Of a stretch of DNA of 64,000 nt, positions 20,187 to 30,577 are shown piece by piece. Position numbers and translations under genes: made by a program. Position 1 is the first letter of the stretch. Every line of letters begins with the position of its first letter. The notes under the pieces are model-generated. The model ran no database searches and had not been told where the DNA came from. It worked only from the letters and a program-made list of their open reading frames with translations. The DNA comes from Symbiodinium natans. Lineage: Eukaryota; Sar; Dinophyceae; Suessiales; Symbiodiniaceae. The stretch lies in assembly GCA_905221605.1 (NCBI GenBank), contig CAJNDS010002213.1:448136-512135 (forward strand), in the 5' to 3' direction.

Positions 20187-20601
20187 GGCGGGCGCTGGAC
20201 GTGGAGGGAAGCGTTCGGCGTTGAACCCCTAATCCCCTAACGGTCTTCCCTAAGGCCCAAACCCTAAACCCTAAACCCTAAACCCTAAGCCCTCTTGGAT
20301 GAGAGTTACAGTCTCTGTAACGCCCTAGACTCGACCCGTGGACATGTTAGCCAGCTAGGGCTACTCCCGCTGTGCGATGTGGCCCTGATGATCCAACTGC
20401 TTTCTTCGGCTCAACCAGTGCGTGTTCTAGGCTTTAGGGTTAAGGGTTTAGGGGCTGAACGGCCTAAAGAGTCGGCCAGGATTAGGTGTCAGCGCTGTAG
20501 ACTTTGATAGGGTCTAGGGTTCAGGGTTCAGGGTTTAGAGTTTAGGGTTTAGGATGCAGGGTTTCGGGCTCAGGAGTTTCGGGCTCGGGGCGCCTGAGGC
20601 T

Positions 20602-20709
20602 TCAGAGCTCTTCCGACGCTCCTGATTTTTGTGCCACTTGGCCAAGCAATTCGTTGACGCGGATCCAAAGGTCGATCCGAGAAAGCACGGCCATAAGAGT
20701 TCTTTGGCC
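20602..20709 (-). CDS. Exon, likely 3'-terminal, amphipathic helix
   Basis: It follows AAAGACAG, includes MAVLSRIDLWIRVNELLGQV and ends AQKSGASEEL then TGA. A second frame is open and would be in phase with the exon at 20771, so gene end versus continuation is unresolved. Confidence 0.6.
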   Translation of the reverse strand, partial: GQRTLMAVLSRIDLWIRVNELLGQVAQKSGASEEL

Positions 20710-20770
20710 CTGTCTTTATCCTACATTAACTGAATTGTGATTCAAGCCTTTTAGACCCTACAGCCTGAAC

Positions 20771-20834
20771 CGTCAGAACTCTTCCGAGCGCGGGTGCTCG
20801 GCGGTTCATGGGCAGCGAGAAGTGGGGTCACAAG
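20771..20834 (-). CDS. Internal exon, unknown protein
   Basis: It follows CAGGAAG, phase 0, reads LVTPLLAAHEPPSTRARKSS and ends GAC G|GTTCAG. Confidence 0.6.
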
Positions 20835-20922
20835 CTTCCTGAACTAGGTCAAAGTAGCTGCCATACTTGTAAACCCTAACTACAACTACCCATGAACCTC
20901 CAAGCAAGCATGGTTCATTAAC

Positions 20923-20989
20923 ACCAATGGCCACGTCCCGGAGAAGGGAGGCGTAGGCTGAATCACCGGCATTGAGGGATCCGCCCCCC
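20923..20989 (-). CDS. Internal exon, unknown protein
   Basis: It follows GCTTGTTGTAG, reads GSLNAGDSAYASLLRDVAIG and ends GGT|GTTAAT, phase 0, matching the exon at 20834. The intron between them is about 88 nt. Confidence 0.6.
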
Positions 20990-21129
20990 CTACAACAAGC
21001 GCTGCCTTAGTTGCCTGTAGCAAGGGTTTGGGGCCAGGGTTTGTGGTTTACTACCCTAAACCCTGACTCCTGACTCCTGAACCCTAAACCCTGACGCCTA
21101 AACCCTCAACCCCGAGCCAAGGCCGGAGG

Positions 21130-21177
21130 TCAGCTCGCCCAGCGATCACTCTTCTCGGCCATGGCCCGGCCGTAGCC
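21130..21177 (-). CDS. Possible 3'-terminal exon
   Basis: It follows AACCTGCAG, reads GYGRAMAEKSDRWAS then TGA with G/C-rich third positions. Both strands are open. Confidence 0.45.
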   Translation of the reverse strand, partial: GYGRAMAEKSDRWAS

Positions 21178-21399
21178 CTGCAGGTTTGGGTTTTAGGGTT
21201 TCGGGTTTAGGGTTTAGGGTTTAGAAAGGGCTTATAGGGCCCATGCATCCCAAAGCCAGAGCCCAAAACCCCGCAAAACAAGAAGAAAGACATAAACGAA
21301 GCGTCATGCCCTTTTGGGCACTCTTGGCTGCTCTCTTCAAGGATCCGACAAGTAGATTTCCCTTAAGGGTTCCTAGGAATGACCCAATAGCAGTATAGG

Positions 21400-21486
21400 T
21401 TGGGATGTTTCCCCTTCTGCTAGCAGTCCTTACTATGGGACTATAATCCCTATTAAGGACCGTTAGTACTAAGGGGAACATCCCAA
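21400..21486. mobile_element. Inverted-repeat element, family A, copy 2
   Basis: TTGGGATGTTTCCCCTTCTG and ACTAAGGGGAACATCCCAA, inner arms CAGTCCTTA and TAAGGACCG. Confidence 0.8.
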
Positions 21487-21559
21487 AGTACAGGGTTCTA
21501 GTTTGGGGTTCTTTTGTGGAGAATCGCGGGGGCCCCACCATTTGGACAAACCCTAGTTG

Positions 21560-21768
21560 CGGTTTAGGGTTTTCGGTTTAGGATTTAGGGTTTAGGGTTT
21601 AGGGTTTAGGGTTAGGGTTTAGGGTTTAGGGTTTAGGGTTTAGGGTTTAGGGTTTAGGGTTTAGGGTTTAGGGTTTAGGGCTTAGGGCTTAGGGTTTAGG
21701 GTTTAGGGTTTAGGGTTTAGGGTTTAGGGTTTAGGGTTTAGGGTTTAGGGTTTAGGGTTTAGGGCTTT
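21560..21768 (+). repeat. TTTAGGG array
   Basis: About 200 bp of G-strand repeat with a few TTAGGGC variants. Confidence 0.95.
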
Positions 21769-21779
21769 CAGCTCAGGAT

Positions 21780-22610
21780 TTAGGGTTTGGGTTCCGGTCT
21801 GCGAGGCGACCCACACCGCCCTGTGGGCCAACGGGAAGACCCCTTTGAACTTTGATCGAATGAATGAATGCAGAATGCAAATAAATATGTGTAAATCGTA
21901 TAATGCGTGTATTGGGTTGAATGGTTGGGTAAGTGCTTTACATCGAGGACACAACAATGGAGTTTATACAATGTTAAGTACAACATGTAGAGGACCACCC
22001 ATACCATTTGCTGGATTGGGCTTAAAGCTCCCCCGCAAAAAAAACATGCAACACCCACTTCTGTTGGTTTAGGGTTTAGGGTTTAGGGTTTAGGGTTTAG
22101 GGTTTAGGGTTTAGGGTCTAGGGTTTAGGGTTTAGGGTTTAGGGGGTAGCGTGGGCATGGAGCTCTGAGGCGATTAGAAGCTTCGAGGCTCTGAGTACTA
22201 AATGGATCTTGGGAGCTTAGGGCCTGGGGTCTAAGGTTTGGGGATAGGATTTTTGGGTTTAGGGTTTGGGGTTTAGGGTTTGGGGTTTAGGGTTTAGGGT
22301 TTAGGTTTTGGGGTTTAGGACTTTGGGGCTTAGGGGTTGGGGTGTAGGGTTTTGGGCTGGGAGGGAAGATGCATGCGTTGACCCATTTCCTGAGTTGCTC
22401 TGAGCCTGTGGTGATCATCTTAGATCGGTCATCTTGAAGGAAACCTTTCTTTTCAAAAGGCTGCTGGGCCCCTGAAGCACACCCCTAAACACAAACCCGT
22501 AAAGCCCAAATCCCAGATCACAGGCCCTGAGCCTCAAACCCTGTAAGCTCCCTAAACTGTAAGCTCCCTAAACCCGAAACACTCAAGCCCGAACCCCCGG
22601 ATCCTCAACC
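21780..22610. other. Spacer with telomere tracts, no exon seen
   Basis: An AT-richer unique segment (about 21840-22040), a TTTAGGG array (22065-22145), then degenerate G-rich and C-rich telomere-like text. ORFs here lack codon bias. Confidence 0.4.
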
Positions 22611-22629
22611 ACAAGAAAGCCCCTAAATG

Positions 22630-22683
22630 TTAAACCACAGGCGCGTGAAGGGGCATACTAGTGGCCTTGCCACCGGCGGACGC
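22630..22683 (-). CDS. Possible 3'-terminal exon
   Basis: It follows CCATACACAG, reads ASAGGKATSMPLHAPVV then TAA. Confidence 0.45.
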   Translation of the reverse strand, partial: ASAGGKATSMPLHAPVV

Positions 22684-23000
22684 CTGTGTATGGCAGGGCT
22701 TTGGCTGAAGGGCTTGGGGCTCAAGTGATGAAGGGCTTGGGGGCTTCTACACCGAACTTGGAAACCCTGGCAAAAATCATAGTTTGAGCTGTTTTCTGCG
22801 GAACTGCAGTGCCCGAAACTTAACAACTACTCCCAAGAATCCCTAAGGCTTGGAGGCTTGGGGGCTTGGGGGGGGCTTGCGACAAGGGGTCTAGGGCAGG
22901 AATGAAAGGGCGAAGGGTTGGCAAGGATTTTCAAGCTAAGGTTTCAGTAGGGCTTAGGAGGTAGGGTCCAAAAAAGAGTGTAGGGTTGCATGTCGAAGAC

Positions 23001-23196
23001 GCCAATGCTGAACCATGTAGATGAAAAGGAAGGTTTGCTTCAGGCCACGACCCTGCTCTTCTGCTGTCGGGTGCGCCACGAAGCCAATGCATACTCGAGC
23101 TGGGCACCGAGAGCTCAAAAAGTAGTCACAGCTTGGCAAGTTGGCAAGAAGTACGCTACAGAAATGTAGCTGCCCATGAGTCTTCAAGCAAATGTT
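23001..23196 (-). CDS. Long internal exon, Cys/Leu-rich
   Basis: At 196 nt, the longest exon in the window outside the intron-poor genes. It follows GAACTTACAG, reads NICLKTHGQLHFCSVLLANL, later VCIGFVAHPTAEEQGRGLKQ, and ends at GTCTTC. Less GC-biased than other exons. No family recognised. Confidence 0.65.
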
Positions 23197-23439
23197 CTGT
23201 AAGTTCTGCACTGCCTTCCCAAAGCTCTCACAACCCTGTGTAACCCTTAGCCCTAAACCTTAAACCTTAACCAGTGGACCCTTAGCCAGCGTCTCAGCCT
23301 TAACACCCTGAACAATTTTGGGCTTTCCATTGGTCTACGAAAATATTCCACATACCCCTTGGGCATACCCCTTCACAGAAACTACGGGGTATGTAAAATA
23401 TTTCTTTATATTCCGCTTTTATTTGGCAAGCAGTATTGG

Positions 23440-23543
23440 TTGGGATGCTCCCGCTTATACTAACAGTCCTTAATAGGGATTATAGTACCCCCCCCTACTA
23501 TCATCCCTCTTAAGGACTGTTGGTATAAGCAGGAACAGCCCAA
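23440..23543. mobile_element. Inverted-repeat element, family A, copy 3
   Basis: TTGGGATGCTCCCGCTTATA and TATAAGCAGGAACAGCCCAA with inner arms CAGTCCTTAA and TTAAGGACTG. The loop holds a second small inverted repeat (GATTATAGTA / TACTATCATC). Confidence 0.75.
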
Positions 23544-23569
23544 AGGTATTGGGGGCATGGTGAATGGTT

Positions 23570-23654
23570 CTTCGCATTAAGCGCCGCCTCGCGCAACAGG
23601 ACCTGGATCGTGTTGATCTCCCGAGCCATGGCATCCATTTGGTGCCTCTCGTGG
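23570..23654 (-). CDS. Internal exon, helical segment
   Basis: It follows GTGCCTGTCAG, reads HERHQMDAMAREINTIQVLL then REAALNAK. Strong codon bias; 3' edge approximate. Confidence 0.65.
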
Positions 23655-23685
23655 CTGACAGGCACAAAGCCTCCCCACCTTCACC

Positions 23686-23791
23686 TGGGCCCCTACTGTA
23701 GGGGCCTTAGTGATTGGAACAGGGTTTTGGGGATGATTGTAGTATAGTTATTTTATGTTAGACAGGGGTAGTACTTATTTTGACGCCTGTA
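23686..23791. mobile_element. Element, family J, copy 1
   Basis: GGGGCCTTAGTGATTGGAAC then AGGGTTTTGGGGATGATTGT. The same body recurs at about 28500 and 50398. Confidence 0.5.
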
Positions 23792-23999
23792 GTATTGTGG
23801 TTCTCATGACTCCATAAACACTACGCCGCCCAAGCCGTCGTGCAGAAACCTAAGCCTCTAGTCCCGAACCTTTCAACCAAACCCCAAACCCTAAACCCCA
23901 AACCTCAAACATTAAACCCCAAACCCCAAACCCTGAACCGACCCATACCCTGGATCCCTCTTCGCTCAGGGGGTTTCGTAGGGCTTTGGGTTGAGGGAT

Positions 24000-24180
24000 T
24001 AGGGCTTAGCAGGGCGTAGGGTTTAGGGTTTTAGGGTTTAGGGTTTAGGGCTTTAGGGTTTAGGGTTCTAGGGCTCTAGGGCTTTAGGGTTTTAGGGTTT
24101 CAGGGTTTTAGGGTTTTAGGGCTTTAGGGTTTTAGGGTAATAGCACTTAGTAGTGTTCAGGGTTTAGGGTTTAGTAGGGC
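24000..24180 (+). repeat. TTTTAGGG variant tract
   Basis: An eight-base variant (GGGTTTTA) alternating with GGGCTTTA and GGGTTTA. Confidence 0.85.
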
Positions 24181-24296
24181 TTTGGGCTTAAGGTCCTCCA
24201 TGACATTGAATAGTCTCGGGTGCTGAATTTCAGACCTCCGGGGTCGACGGAAGGGCGTTATCTTTATATCATGGGTTTAGGGTTTAGGGTTTAGGG

Positions 24297-24420
24297 TTCC
24301 CCTACTACCCGCCTCGACACTACCCCCCTAGGTTCCCCCCATGATTAAGGCTATTTCGAGATAATTAAGGATAATTAAGGTTACTTAAGGGGGGAACCTA
24401 CTAGTAGGGGGTAGTAACCC
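24297..24420. mobile_element. Inverted-repeat element, family B, copy 1
   Basis: TTCCCCTACTACCCGCCTCG ... CTAGGTTCCCCCCATGATTA and its complement-like right half TTAAGGGGGGAACCTACTAG, ending GGGGGTAGTAA. AT-rich loop with TAATTAAGG repeats. Second copy at 37018. Confidence 0.75.
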
Positions 24421-24517
24421 TAAACCCTAAACCCTAAACCCCAAACCCCAAACCCCAAACCCTAAACCCTAAACCCCGCACTAGGGAAGCCCATGCTTCT
24501 AGGATTGCAGGCGGGGC

Positions 24518-24602
24518 CTGCTCTGAGAATGCTCCCGACCGCGCTGCTCGCGCTCCTCCGACACGAGCTGCCGCAAGTGAACCTGGGCTTCGGATCGCTC
24601 GA
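24518..24602 (-). CDS. Internal exon, coiled-coil segment
   Basis: It follows CCCTAGAG, reads ERSEAQVHLRQLVSEEREQR then GREHSQS. Very strong codon bias. Donor uncertain, possibly GC. Confidence 0.65.
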
Positions 24603-24829
24603 CTCTAGGGGGTTTAGGGTTTAGGGTTTAGGGTTTAGGGTTTAGGGTTTAGGGTTTAGGGTTCAGGATCCCTAAGGGAGCAAAAAAGCCATATTAGGAG
24701 CATATTCAGGGGAACCTTTAGGGGTACAACCTTCGTACGAGTCGTCATCCCTTGATCGACTGCTTCGGCGTCAGCTTGAAGGAGGTTGGGATCTAAGGGT
24801 TTACGGGTTCTACATGGCACAAGTTTCAA

Positions 24830-25165
24830 AGTGTTCTAGACCCCGAGTGGTTGTTTGGGGTTGAGGGTGCTCTTTTTGGGTTGCATTGCTCCGAGTGTTT
24901 GTTTGGGGTTGAGGGTAGTGTTTGTTTGGGGGTGAGGGTACTTTGAAATTGTGCTCTCGCCTAGGCGCCGGTGAAATTTGCCCATCACCCATCTTAAACT
25001 TTGAAATCGCGCTTTTGGGGTTGTTTTGTTTTTGACTGTTGGCTCAAACATTTCAACGCGGCCCCTCATTTGGCGATTCAGAGTTCTCAAACACGCCCCC
25101 TCATTTGGCGATTCCGGTTCATGATATATCAAATACGACTCCCCATGTGGCGATCCCGGCACATC
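24830..25165. repeat. Imperfect tandem repeats, GTTTGGGGTTGAGGG and CCCCTCATTTGGCGATTC
   Basis: Two short-unit repeat blocks: TGTTTGGGGTTGAGGGT three times at about 24846-24935, and CCCCNCATTTGGCGATTC three times at about 25056-25155. The minus ORF over them is repetitive and not called as a gene. Confidence 0.7.
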
Positions 25166-25427
25166 GTCTAAACCCTAAGCCCTAAACCCTAAACCCTAAA
25201 CCCTAAACCCTGAACCCTGAACCCTGAACCCTGAACCCTAAACCCCGAACCTGTATTGGGGAAAGGCAAGCTTTGGGCTCGAAGACTTAGGAGCCAGGTT
25301 TTCCTACCCAAGCAGGCTGCGTAAGTGCTACCTTCTCAGCATGAGGGCCAAAGAGGGTGCAGCAGCACGGGTGATGTGTCCTGGTTCAGTTGCTAGTTCC
25401 GCTTTTATGCTCTAGCCCGAATCGCAC

Positions 25428-25535
25428 CTGTTCTGATGCGTAGGCTCGCGGGCTCGAACTTGCAGCCACAAGGGCTTTCGAGCTCGCGCTTCAGCAAGGT
25501 TGATGAAGAGCTGGCATGAGTGTAGACATCATCAG
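25428..25535 (-). CDS. Internal exon, unknown protein
   Basis: It follows CAGGGTGCAG, reads DDVYTHASSSSTLLKRELES then PCGCKFEPASLRIRT, and ends ACA G|GTGCGA. Confidence 0.7.
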
Positions 25536-25999
25536 CTGCACCCTGAACCCCGAAATTCCCTAAACCCTAAACCCCGAACAATAACAGTTGTAAACCCTAA
25601 ACCCTAAACGCTAAACCCTAAACCCCGAACAACAAAAGCCTTAAACCCTCCACCCTTCTCAACATTTCCTGGCTGCATCCTGGTCACTGTATCACCCAAG
25701 GCTTCCCGAACCATCTCCTCACAGGTGCCGGGTTTAGGGTTTAGGGTTTGGGGTTTAGGGTTTAGGGAGGAAGATTTAAGGCTGTTAGGGCCTGCTACGT
25801 CAGTGCCGCTCGGTGTCTTCGGGCTGGTGCTTTATGCTCGGTGTTTAGTCAAACCAGCATTGCCAAAGCTGCAGGGTTTGTACCTTGAACCGCTCGGGAG
25901 GGTTTGGGGCTTAGGGCTTAGGGCTTAGGGCTTAGGGCTTAGGGCTTCGGGGGTTGGGGGTTGGGGGTTGGGGGTTTAGGGTTTAGGGTTTAGGGTTTA

Positions 26000-26500
26000 G
26001 GGTCTGCTGGGGCTTCCCCAGGCCCTTCTGAAGAACCCTTAGGGAACCTGAGTTGCGATGTGAGGAACTCTACACCCTAAACCCTAAACCCTAAGCCCTA
26101 ACCCTGTAATAGGGTTAAGGGTTTAGGGTTTAGGGTTTAGGGTTTAGGTTAGGAACCCTTCGAAACATGAATAATCTGGGGTTTACGACGGGACCCCGAA
26201 CATAGTCCCCAAAGTCCCCAAACAGTAGGATTCCCCTATAGTGAGGACCCCGACAAGGTACCCCTAATACCGGAAACTCCCCTATCATTGTGGTCCTTGC
26301 TGGTTCTTACCAGGGAATGAGCGAATTCGGTACCCAAAGAATCTCGGCCATGGAATGTATGGGGCGTGTTGAGGTACCTATTTCTCTGGTTCCCTACCAA
26401 AAGCCAGCAAGTAGTTCAACTTACCAGCTCATGACTCTCTGTGTGTAGTTCTTACTTAGGGAGGGTTGATTACTCGAAACCGACTGTTCGCATCCATCAA
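26000..26500. other. Spacer with telomere tracts and a family H element
   Basis: Opposed CCCTAAA (about 26070) and TTTAGGG (about 26115) stretches form a near-hairpin around CCCTGTAATAGGG. No exon recognised. Confidence 0.4.
26294..26410. mobile_element. Inverted-repeat element, family H, copy 2 (best copy)
   Basis: CCTTGCTGGTTCTTACCAGG and GGTTCCCTACCAAAAGCCAG are inverted repeats (CTTGCTGGYTTTTGGTAGGGAA type). Unique loop. Confidence 0.7.
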
Positions 26501-26562
26501 GTCCCCAAAGCCCCAGTAAACCCTAAACCCTAAACCCCAAATCTTACCCACTGGTTATAGAC

Positions 26563-26626
26563 CTTGCTGAGTCTGCCGCATACAGTGTGTTGACATCATC
26601 TTGATCTCCAAACTCCTGGAGTTCAT
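26563..26626 (-). CDS. Internal exon, acidic
   Basis: It follows CCATCATCAAAG, reads ELQEFGDQDDVNTLYAADSA and ends AG|GTCTAT. Confidence 0.65.
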
Positions 26627-27205
26627 CTTTGATGATGGGAGGGGTGCTTCTAAAACAATTCCCCCTTGCACCCTAAAACCTCTGGAAAACTTCTAGCAGA
26701 GTTGTTTTTAGCATTTTGGGGTACATACGGGGTGACTCCCCCCCCGCCCCCCACCCAGACCACTGATCTGCCCCCGCAAGGGATCCTAAGTGACTCCTGG
26801 TAATGAGCTTCTGGGTGGTTTAGGGGTTAGGGTTTAGGGTAGGATGGGATGGTTCTGGGGTGGCGGGGGGAGGAGCGAGGGTTTAGCTTAGGGTTGGGGT
26901 TTGGGGTTTATTTAGGGTTTATAGTTCGGGTTGAGGGTTTAGGGTTTTGGGTTTAGGGCTATGGTGAAGCCTTTTGGGAGAAAGATTCAAGCTTGACTCA
27001 GAGTACGACGTCTGGGCTTCGGGCGCTAAAGGGCTTGGCCCCGGGGGGAAAAGGCCACGCTACCTTGTGACACGGTTTCTACGCCCCAGTGGCCTCGCAA
27101 TCAGCAGCCCTAGGACGGAAATCCGTTTAGGGTTTGGGGTTTAGGGTTTAGGGTTTGGGGTTTAGGGTTTAGGGTTTGGGGTTTAGGGTTTGGGGTTAAG
27201 GGTAG

Positions 27206-27272
27206 TCACTTCACAGGGGCGGTAGGTCGGTCCTTCACATCTGCCTTCGGCATGTCGATCTGACGAGATGTG
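27206..27272 (-). CDS. 3'-terminal exon, basic C terminus
   Basis: It follows AATCTTACCAG, reads TSRQIDMPKADVKDRPTAPV then K and TGA. Right of it the sequence becomes a poly-G/pyrimidine repeat. Confidence 0.6.
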
Positions 27273-27501
27273 CTGGTAAGATTTCGCATGTTTTGTGTAA
27301 AGGTGGAGTGGCGTACAAGGCGGGGGTAGCAGGAGGGTACAAGGGGGACATAAGAAGCGGGGGGGGGGGGGGGGGTAAAAAGGACGAGGGAGGGGATAAG
27401 GGCGGTATCAAGGGGGGTTAAGGGGGTGGTATAAGGGCTATAATGAGGCAAACCGGTTCACGGTTGCGGGCTTTGGGTTGGCGCCTGCTAGGGTTCTGCG
27501 C

Positions 27502-27564
27502 CTTCCCCAAGCAACCAGGCCAAAGGTCTCCGGCTGTTTCTGGATCCCGAGATCCCGAATGAAA
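27502..27564 (-). CDS. Internal exon, possible GC donor
   Basis: It follows CTAAATCAG, reads FIRDLGIQKQPETFGLVAWG and appears to end AG|GCGCAG. Confidence 0.6.
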
Positions 27565-28066
27565 CTGATTTAGGGTTTAGGGTTTAGGGTTTAGGGTTTA
27601 GGGTTCGGGAGTTAGCCGAACGCCGTCAAGTTAAGACTTCCACACGCCGAAACTCACAGAGACACACAGAAACACACATGCATGACGCCGCTGGTAAAGA
27701 CGTACAACACATTGATTTTACGATTCATCGTTGCAACATAGCTGGAGAAAGGCAACCATCAATGCAAGGAAAAATGAACTCTGCTTGTGAGTGGGTACAG
27801 GGTCGCACTACGGGAACAGCTTTACAAGTCTTGACTACAAACAGGCTTCGGGACGATCGTGGCCCTACGCCCGTCTGAACTCCAAACCCGAATGAACCAT
27901 AAAGGCACTGGCGAGTATAATCTACAGATATTCATGATTCCGACCCCCCGACCCACTCCAAATAAGCCCTAAACCCTAAACCCTAAACCCTCAACCCTCA
28001 ACCCTAAACCCTAAACCCTGGACTTCGGCGGCTTGCAGGTCAGGAGATTAGACTTGAAGGTCTAGG

Positions 28067-28176
28067 TTGGGATGTTCCCCCCCCCCCAAATACTACCACT
28101 CCTCAATCGGAGTTATCGTGTCGGGGGCACGATAACCCCTCTTAAGGACTGCTGGTAACGTGGGGGATGTTCCCAA
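28067..28176. mobile_element. Inverted-repeat element, family A, copy 4
   Basis: TTGGGATGTTCCCCCCCCCC and GGGGGATGTTCCCAA with inner TAAGGACTGC. The right arm is rearranged relative to other copies. Confidence 0.65.
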
Positions 28177-28642
28177 GGTTTCCAAGGTTTAGGAGGTTAG
28201 GGGGCTTGAGGTTCAGGGTCTATAGGGGCCCTGGGTCAGAGCGCAGGACTTGAGGGCTTTAGGATCGTTTAGGGTTTAGGGCTTAGGGTTTATGATGAGA
28301 AAGCAAGAGAGACCCACCCTAAAACCCTAAACCCCAGACCCTAAAACCCTGCACCAGGAGTTGCGCCTGAAGACCCGAATCAAGAGCCCCAAACCTATTC
28401 CTACGTAACCCGCAACAAATACAGCCACAACTTGCACGGTTTAAGGTTCCGGTTTTTCATGCTTTAAGTCAGAGAAGAATGACAAGAGCATAGGCCCATG
28501 ATCTAGGGGCTTGAGTAGGGTTTTGGGGGCGATTATCGCAGGCTTCTATAGGGACAATAAGGGAAGTACTTCTAGAAATCTTCCGACCCCTATATTGGGT
28601 TTTCTGGATGTCCGGACACCCGAAGCCCAAAACAGCAAGCAC

Positions 28643-28707
28643 GCCGGTGCTTCGTAGTTGAAATAGTAGCCCCGCTTGGAGGTATCGCTTTGGACACTTC
28701 CCGTGGC
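28643..28707 (-). CDS. Internal exon, Tyr/Phe-containing
   Basis: It follows GTCGAAAG, phase 0, reads ATGSVQSDTSKRGYYFNYEA then P, and ends GC|GTGCTT. Confidence 0.65.
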
Positions 28708-29034
28708 CTTTCGACGGCCGGCACTTAATTAGGGCTTGGAGGGTTTAGGGGTTTGGGGTTTAGGGTTTCGGGTTTGGGGTTTGGGGTTTAGGGTTTAGGA
28801 TTTAGCGCTTAGGGGGTTTGGGCTTTCGAGTGCAGGGCAGAAGCCCTCCTGACACGGCAGTTGCATGTAGAGCATAGAAGGAGACCCAAATTTAGAATAC
28901 TCCTGCATGTAGACTTGGACATTTTAGGTGGTGTGGAAGAATGAAAACCTGTCAGCGGATTTGCAGTTCATCCTGAGTCCATCGTGAGTCCGCGTTTAGG
29001 CCTTCAGGCTTTAGAGATTGTAGATCTAGACTCA

Positions 29035-29112
29035 TCTAGAACCCAGAGCACCCTAGGAATGAACAGGGCACCTCCGTGGTTTAAAGGGGGTCATAAGGGA
29101 ACCTAAACAAAA
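29035..29112. mobile_element. Element, family D, copy 5 (partial)
   Basis: TCTAGAACCCAGAGCACCCT, AGGAATGAACAGGGCACC and CATAAGGGAACC match the family body; the right arm is not clear. Confidence 0.5.
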
Positions 29113-29253
29113 CTGCGGCCTTAAACCCCGAAATGGAGTGCACGCAGGCCTTTCCAGTGGACTTTGTGATTTTGGACAGGGGGGGTGGGGTTTAGGGTTT
29201 AGTTTTTGGGTATATTTGACCTGACTCGGGCTAAGGCTTAGGGATCAATCTGG

Positions 29254-29553
29254 CTAGCTGGGTGCAGTCGGCTCTTTCACTCCCGCACCTTCACTGCCTG
29301 CAACAGTGAATCCCGAGCGCCCTGCAGCGAACTGACCACTACGTGGGAGGAACTTCTGAGTTCTTTCTGCATCCAGCACAGCTTGATATCCACGCAGAGC
29401 TTGGGCTTGAACGTCTCGGCCATAGACTGCATCACTGCCAGACGCATCTGCATGGTGTCCGAGCGCTCTCCGTACCTCTCTGCTGATCCCAAATTTGCAG
29501 GCCCATGTCAGTGTGGTAACCTTCAAGGCATGGCTCGTCAACTGTTGTTCCTT
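29254..29553 (-). CDS. Tyrosine-recombinase-like C-terminal fragment
   Basis: The frame reads SHALKVTTLTWACKFGISRE, then VRRALGHHADASGSDAVYGR, then DVQAQALRGYQAVL. HxLKxT and LGHH correspond to the second conserved box of tyrosine recombinases, and the Tyr of VYGRD sits where the nucleophile is expected. The N-terminal core with the first catalytic Arg is not visible. Similar recombinase domains occur in retroelements and DIRS/Crypton-type elements; this could be a remnant or a captured exon. Another frame (QMRLAVMQSMAETFKPKL) is also open with good codon bias, so the assignment rests on the motifs. Ends at a stop at 29254. Confidence 0.5.
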   Translation of the reverse strand, partial: KEQQLTSHALKVTTLTWACKFGISREVRRALGHHADASGSDAVYGRDVQAQALRGYQAVLDAERTQKFLPRSGQFAAGRSGFTVAGSEGAGVKEPTAPS

Positions 29554-29569
29554 GTGGGAGTAGCCCAAA

Positions 29570-29960
29570 CCCTAAACGCCAAACCCTACGCCCTAAGCCC
29601 TAAACCCTACGCCCAGGTTTGGGAGATTTTGGGAGCAGCTGGTGCTTTGATTTGTGTTTAGTTAGGGTCCTCATCTCAGAACCCTATACCTGCAACTGTG
29701 GCTCCGCGTGTAGTCTAGGTGAACCCTGAACCCGTCTAAGCTCCAAAGCCCCCATCCTCAAACCCTAAGCCCCTACCTTCAACCGCCTCAACCCCCTAAA
29801 CCCTTAAACCCCGCTTATCCCTTTAAATGGAACCCGTTAAGCCCCTTACACTCCTAAACCCTTGAACCCCTGAACCCTTAAACCCCCGGAACCCTTAAGA
29901 CCCTTGAACCCTTAAACCCCTCAACTAAAACCTAAACCCAGAACCCGAAACCCTCAAGAC
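29570..29960 (-). repeat. Degenerate CCCTAAA/CCCTTAAACC tract
   Basis: C-rich text with AACCCTTAAACCCC and AACCCCTGAACCC variants. No exon recognised. Confidence 0.75.
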
Positions 29961-29970
29961 CCTCAACTAC

Positions 29971-30032
29971 AAAGGGTGGCGCCTTGCTCCAAACGGAGTC
30001 CAGCGTGGCTCGAACCTCTTCGAGCTCCTTGC
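29971..30032 (-). CDS. Internal exon, helical segment
   Basis: It follows a good pyrimidine tract (CTCTTTTCTCATCATCCAAG), reads KELEEVRATLDSVWSKAPPF and ends TTT|GTAGTT. Confidence 0.75.
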
Positions 30033-30171
30033 CTTGGATGATGAGAAAAGAGGGTTTAGGGTTTAGGATTTAAATTTAGGGTTGAGGGTTTAGGGTTTAA
30101 GGCTTTTTGGGTCGTAGGGGTTTGGGTAGTTAGGGTCTGGGGGTTGAGGGCTGAGAGTCCTAAACCCTCAC

Positions 30172-30270
30172 CTCAGGTCTTGGATTAGGGCCTTGATTAG
30201 GGCTTGCTTCTTGGGGCAAGGAGTAGGGGTTTCGTCCTGCGCTTTTGCCTGGCTTTTGGGGTTTGTGGGC
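30172..30270 (-). CDS. Internal exon, Pro/Asn/Gln-rich
   Basis: Thirty-three codons, phase 0 at both edges. It follows GTTGCTGCAG, reads AHKPQKPGKSAGRNPYSLPQ then EASPNQGPNPRPE, and ends GAG|GTGAGG, where the GTGAGG runs directly into telomere-like GTTTAGG. Confidence 0.75.
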
Positions 30271-30577
30271 CTGCAGCAACAAGCTAAACCCTGAACCCTA
30301 AACCTCGGATGCGCAGCAAGGGCAGTCCTAAAAATGCCCAAAGAAGCCCTAAAGCCCCCAACCCTAAGCTCTACACCCGAAGCCCTGCACCCTAAGCCCT
30401 AAACCCAAACACACACACACACACACAGTCATTCTAAGAATGATTCACCATACCCCAAACCCATACCCCTTAGCCTATAAATTGGAGATTTTAAATTGAG
30501 TTTAAGGGAGGATGTTGCCATACCCCTGCCCAAGGGGCAAGTTGAGTGTTTCTTAGAGTCCTTGGCTGCACTCAGGA

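Noticed and set aside
24836-25162. 108-codon minus-strand ORF
   Set aside because: It spans two tandem-repeat blocks and contains translated repeat text (NPKQTLG); no supporting codon bias.
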